Shown piece after piece: positions 62,292 to 64,000 of a DNA stretch of 64,000 nt (position 1 is its first letter; every line of letters starts with the position of its first letter). Source of the stretch: Prevotellaceae bacterium. GTDB lineage: Bacteria; Bacteroidota; Bacteroidia; Bacteroidales; Bacteroidaceae. Both the position numbers and the translations under genes were made by a program. The notes beneath the pieces were generated by a model. It had not been told where the DNA came from. It worked only from the letters and a program-made list of their open reading frames with translations, and searched no databases. The stretch covers positions 38,873 through 102,872 of the forward strand of contig JAHZGX010000021.1 of assembly GCA_019420585.1 (NCBI GenBank). Reading direction: 5' to 3'.

Positions 62292-63785
62292 TCAAAACCC
62301 TTTTCCTTTCGTGCGCTCATAGACCACCTCGCGGTCTGCGTCCACGTTCTTTATGCGAAACTGCACGGCACACCCAGTCGGGATTGTGTCGGGCAACATC
62401 ACGGCAAGTTTGGTGATGACCGCCTCAACATTGCCGAAGCCAATGTCGCTGACCTCTGCAAGAACCTCTCCGCGAAAATAGGCTCTCGCATAGACCATAG
62501 CCTTGGGCGAAAGTCTGAACAACTTGTCGGCAGGCTCTTCGATACCTCGCGCCAGTCCCTGCTTGCTCTTCGCCGTGGAGAAAAAGATAAAGTCAATCAC
62601 TTTGGCGTTCAGTTCCCAGGCCGGGGTGAAATCAATCTTGATGTATCCTCGCGTCACCGTGTGTCCGTGCGAGTGGTTCATGCCAAACGCCACCTCCGCG
62701 ACACTCGCCCCGCAGTCGTTCTGCGCGACAGTTCCCCATGTGTGACGGAACGTATATACGCAGTACCAGTCTTTTTGCGCTATCCCCATGCTTTTGCAGA
62801 GCTGCTTTATGCCAGTGTTCACGTTCGCACAGAAAGAATCCGAGGACGAGAACCGATTGTGGAAATTGAACAGGTAGGGGTCGTCAGCCTCGGCAAGATA
62901 TTTCTCAACTAACGGCTGTATTATCGGCTCGACCCTCATCTCGATGTATGCGTCATCGGTGCGTACCTTGCGCGTCTTGGCACGCTTGTAGCAGATACAG
63001 CCGTTTCGGTAGTTCTCCTTGCGCAGCTCGTAGATGTCCACCGTGTTCATGCCTGCAAGACACAATACCATCTTCGCCACATCGCGCCCCAGTTCGGGCA
63101 ATGGGTCAATCATGCGAGTGGCAGGCAGGGGAGCCGCGAAAAACAGCCTGCACTCTTCGGGACTGATGGCAATCTTCTCCGACCGGTCCGCCTGCGGTAT
63201 CTTCACCTTGCCCCACGGATTCGTCTTGATTCTGATGATGCCGTTGTCATAGTCGTTGTACTCGCTGACCGCCGCCCGAAACACCTGCCTCATGCACACT
63301 GGGTACATCTCCTTTGCCCGGCGCGTCTGCTCCAGTGACGCAATCCATCGGTTCACCTGCGCTGACGTCAGCTGCCCGAACATGATTTTGTTAGTGCCGA
63401 AGAAACGCTCCATGTGTTGCAGGGCCAGTTTGTAGTTCTTGGCGTTACGCTCCTGCCCTCGGTCAATCATGCGGTCGATGTGCTGACGCGCATAGTCACT
63501 GAAGCAGATGTCCTCGTTTCCTTTCAGCAGGTAGTCCACCACCTCCGCGACTGTCCACTGGCTGATGTCCTTTCGGTTCAATCGGTCGTTGAACTCCATA
63601 ATCCGCTCGGTGCAGTAGTTCATCACAAAGGGGTCTTTGATTTCATTGGTCTTGGTCAGTTCCTTTCGGGTAATCATCTTGTCGGTCTTGATGTATCCGT
63701 GTTTCGTCCGATGTGTGACCCGGATATAGACCTGCAAAAATCCGTCCTTGCGCATACTGCGCACTGTTGGTTTGAATGTTGCCAT
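62292..63785 (-). CDS. tyrosine integrase (phage integrase SAM-like)
   Basis: A 497-residue tyrosine recombinase. The N-terminal 55 residues are an arm-binding beta domain (FLQVYIRVTHRTKHGYIKTDK), then a SAM-like core-binding helical domain (about 75-190). In the catalytic domain: YTFRHTWGTVAQ near residue 346 has the second Arg and its neighbouring His, FGMNHSHGHTVTRGYIKIDF holds the later His and the nucleophile Tyr near 381. At the first-Arg position (CLAGMNTVDIYELR, about 245) no Arg is seen where related enzymes have TRGMS. About 100 extra residues follow the Tyr. It catalyses phage integration or excision. No excisionase gene is visible. Confidence 0.85.
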   Translation of the reverse strand: MATFKPTVRSMRKDGFLQVYIRVTHRTKHGYIKTDKMITRKELTKTNEIKDPFVMNYCTERIMEFNDRLNRKDISQWTVAEVVDYLLKGNEDICFSDYARQHIDRMIDRGQERNAKNYKLALQHMERFFGTNKIMFGQLTSAQVNRWIASLEQTRRAKEMYPVCMRQVFRAAVSEYNDYDNGIIRIKTNPWGKVKIPQADRSEKIAISPEECRLFFAAPLPATRMIDPLPELGRDVAKMVLCLAGMNTVDIYELRKENYRNGCICYKRAKTRKVRTDDAYIEMRVEPIIQPLVEKYLAEADDPYLFNFHNRFSSSDSFCANVNTGIKQLCKSMGIAQKDWYCVYTFRHTWGTVAQNDCGASVAEVAFGMNHSHGHTVTRGYIKIDFTPAWELNAKVIDFIFFSTAKSKQGLARGIEEPADKLFRLSPKAMVYARAYFRGEVLAEVSDIGFGNVEAVITKLAVMLPDTIPTGCAVQFRIKNVDADREVVYERTKGKGF

Positions 63786-63862
63786 TTCTTCCGTGTTCCT
63801 ATTTTTTGGTTGATAAATTTTCCATTGCTGTTATATCTATCGGCGTTACTGATAGTTGCACT

Positions 63863-63942
63863 TGTACGCGGTGCTGTACGTTGCTGTACGTTACCCCCGA
63901 AAAAGTGTGTACGTTTCTGTACGTTTTTCCGCGCATTTGTAC
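63863..63942. repeat. phased TGTAC array upstream of integrase
   Basis: TGTAC occurs at 63863, 63875, 63885, 63908, 63918 and 63938, spaced 12, 10, 23, 10 and 20 bp, close to whole helical turns. Four of them are within CTGTACGTT- or GTGTACGTT-like units. The array lies 78 bp ahead of the integrase start. Candidate repressor operators or integrase arm sites. Confidence 0.75.
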
Positions 63943-63971
63943 TCACAAAGTGATGCCAAATGAACGAACCC

Positions 63972-63999
63972 CCTAAGAACAACTTAGGCTGTAACGCCT
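63972..63999. repeat. two overlapping inverted repeats at the right edge
   Basis: CCTAAG/CTTAGG (63972-63977 and 63983-63988, loop 5) overlaps AGGC/GCCT (63986-63989 and 63996-63999). They may be part of an attachment site or terminator of a gene beyond the window; too little flanking sequence is present to decide. Confidence 0.4.
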
Positions 64000-64000
64000 G

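Noticed and set aside
62289..62912. A 207-codon plus-strand frame directly after promoter P8
   Set aside because: It is antisense to the conserved catalytic part of the integrase and shows no domain. The promoter is kept as a finding, the protein is not.
1..64000. tRNA genes, CRISPR arrays and insertion sequences
   Set aside because: No cloverleaf-like stretch, no regular 25-40 bp repeat-spacer series and no transposase frame was noticed. A tRNAscan or CRISPR search was not possible here.

Overview
The window is the greater part of a temperate, podovirus-like phage or prophage of a Bacteroidales host. The host call rests on the phage gene families present (DUF1351, DUF4494, DUF1064, DUF6291, DUF6808 types), the SAM-like phage integrase, and -7 promoter boxes of the Bacteroidota form TAnnTTTG. 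Portal, terminase, major capsid protein and very large virion-type proteins are recognisable. No sheath, tube or tape-measure gene is seen, so a short tail is likely. No bacterial housekeeping genes, tRNAs or CRISPR arrays were seen. Family names are recalled from protein sequence by eye; no database was searched.

Layout. (1) 1-13276, plus strand: a tightly overlapping early operon with a RecT-like annealing protein (cut by the window edge), a DUF1351-like protein, a RecE-like nuclease, a PAPS-reductase-like protein, an SNF2-type helicase, an HU-like protein, a DUF1064 nuclease-like protein, a DUF6291 protein, a DnaC-like ATPase, many small unknown genes, and an orphan cytosine-5 DNA methyltransferase. 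(2) 13319-16371, plus: a small AbrB-like protein and an 893-residue tail/hub candidate. (3) 16456-20850, minus: three diverged paralogues, then a lysis block (DUF6808-like lipoprotein, amidase, holin), a membrane protein and an unknown. (4) 20937-31251, minus: a diversity-generating retroelement (DGR) with reverse transcriptase, a 110-bp template repeat, and a variable repeat at the 3' end of a 2827-residue tail adhesin gene. (5) 31248-35051, minus: tail-completion candidates, major capsid protein, a 56-residue copy of the capsid protein's N terminus, and a scaffold. (6) 35189-37700, plus: small- and large-terminase candidates. (7) 37718-61147, minus: portal, a 6565-residue polyvalent protein (ParB/DdrB-like, pyrophosphatase-like, nuclease-like, adenine-methylase-like, SF2 helicase, zincin, MuF-C and LPD38-like segments), and two internal-virion candidates. 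(8) 61227-61631, plus: a small AT-hook-like protein. (9) 61632-62291: a noncoding region with a 44-bp direct repeat around an ACCAAA-rich iteron-like array. (10) 62292-63785, minus: tyrosine integrase, preceded by a phased TGTAC array.

The most striking signal is regulatory. Eight places carry an AAASTTAAA-like decamer followed, after exactly 22 nt, by a TAnnTTTG-type -7 box. Seven of them stand in front of structural, tail, lysis or portal genes or the small gene at 61227. None was found inside the early operon. The usual -33 TTTG is absent. This looks like a phage-specific, activator-dependent late promoter class. The eighth copy fires into the integrase gene from its 3' end, suggesting antisense shut-off of integration during lytic growth. 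The DGR template/RT unit has its own -7 box without this element, so it may be expressed separately, for example in the lysogen.
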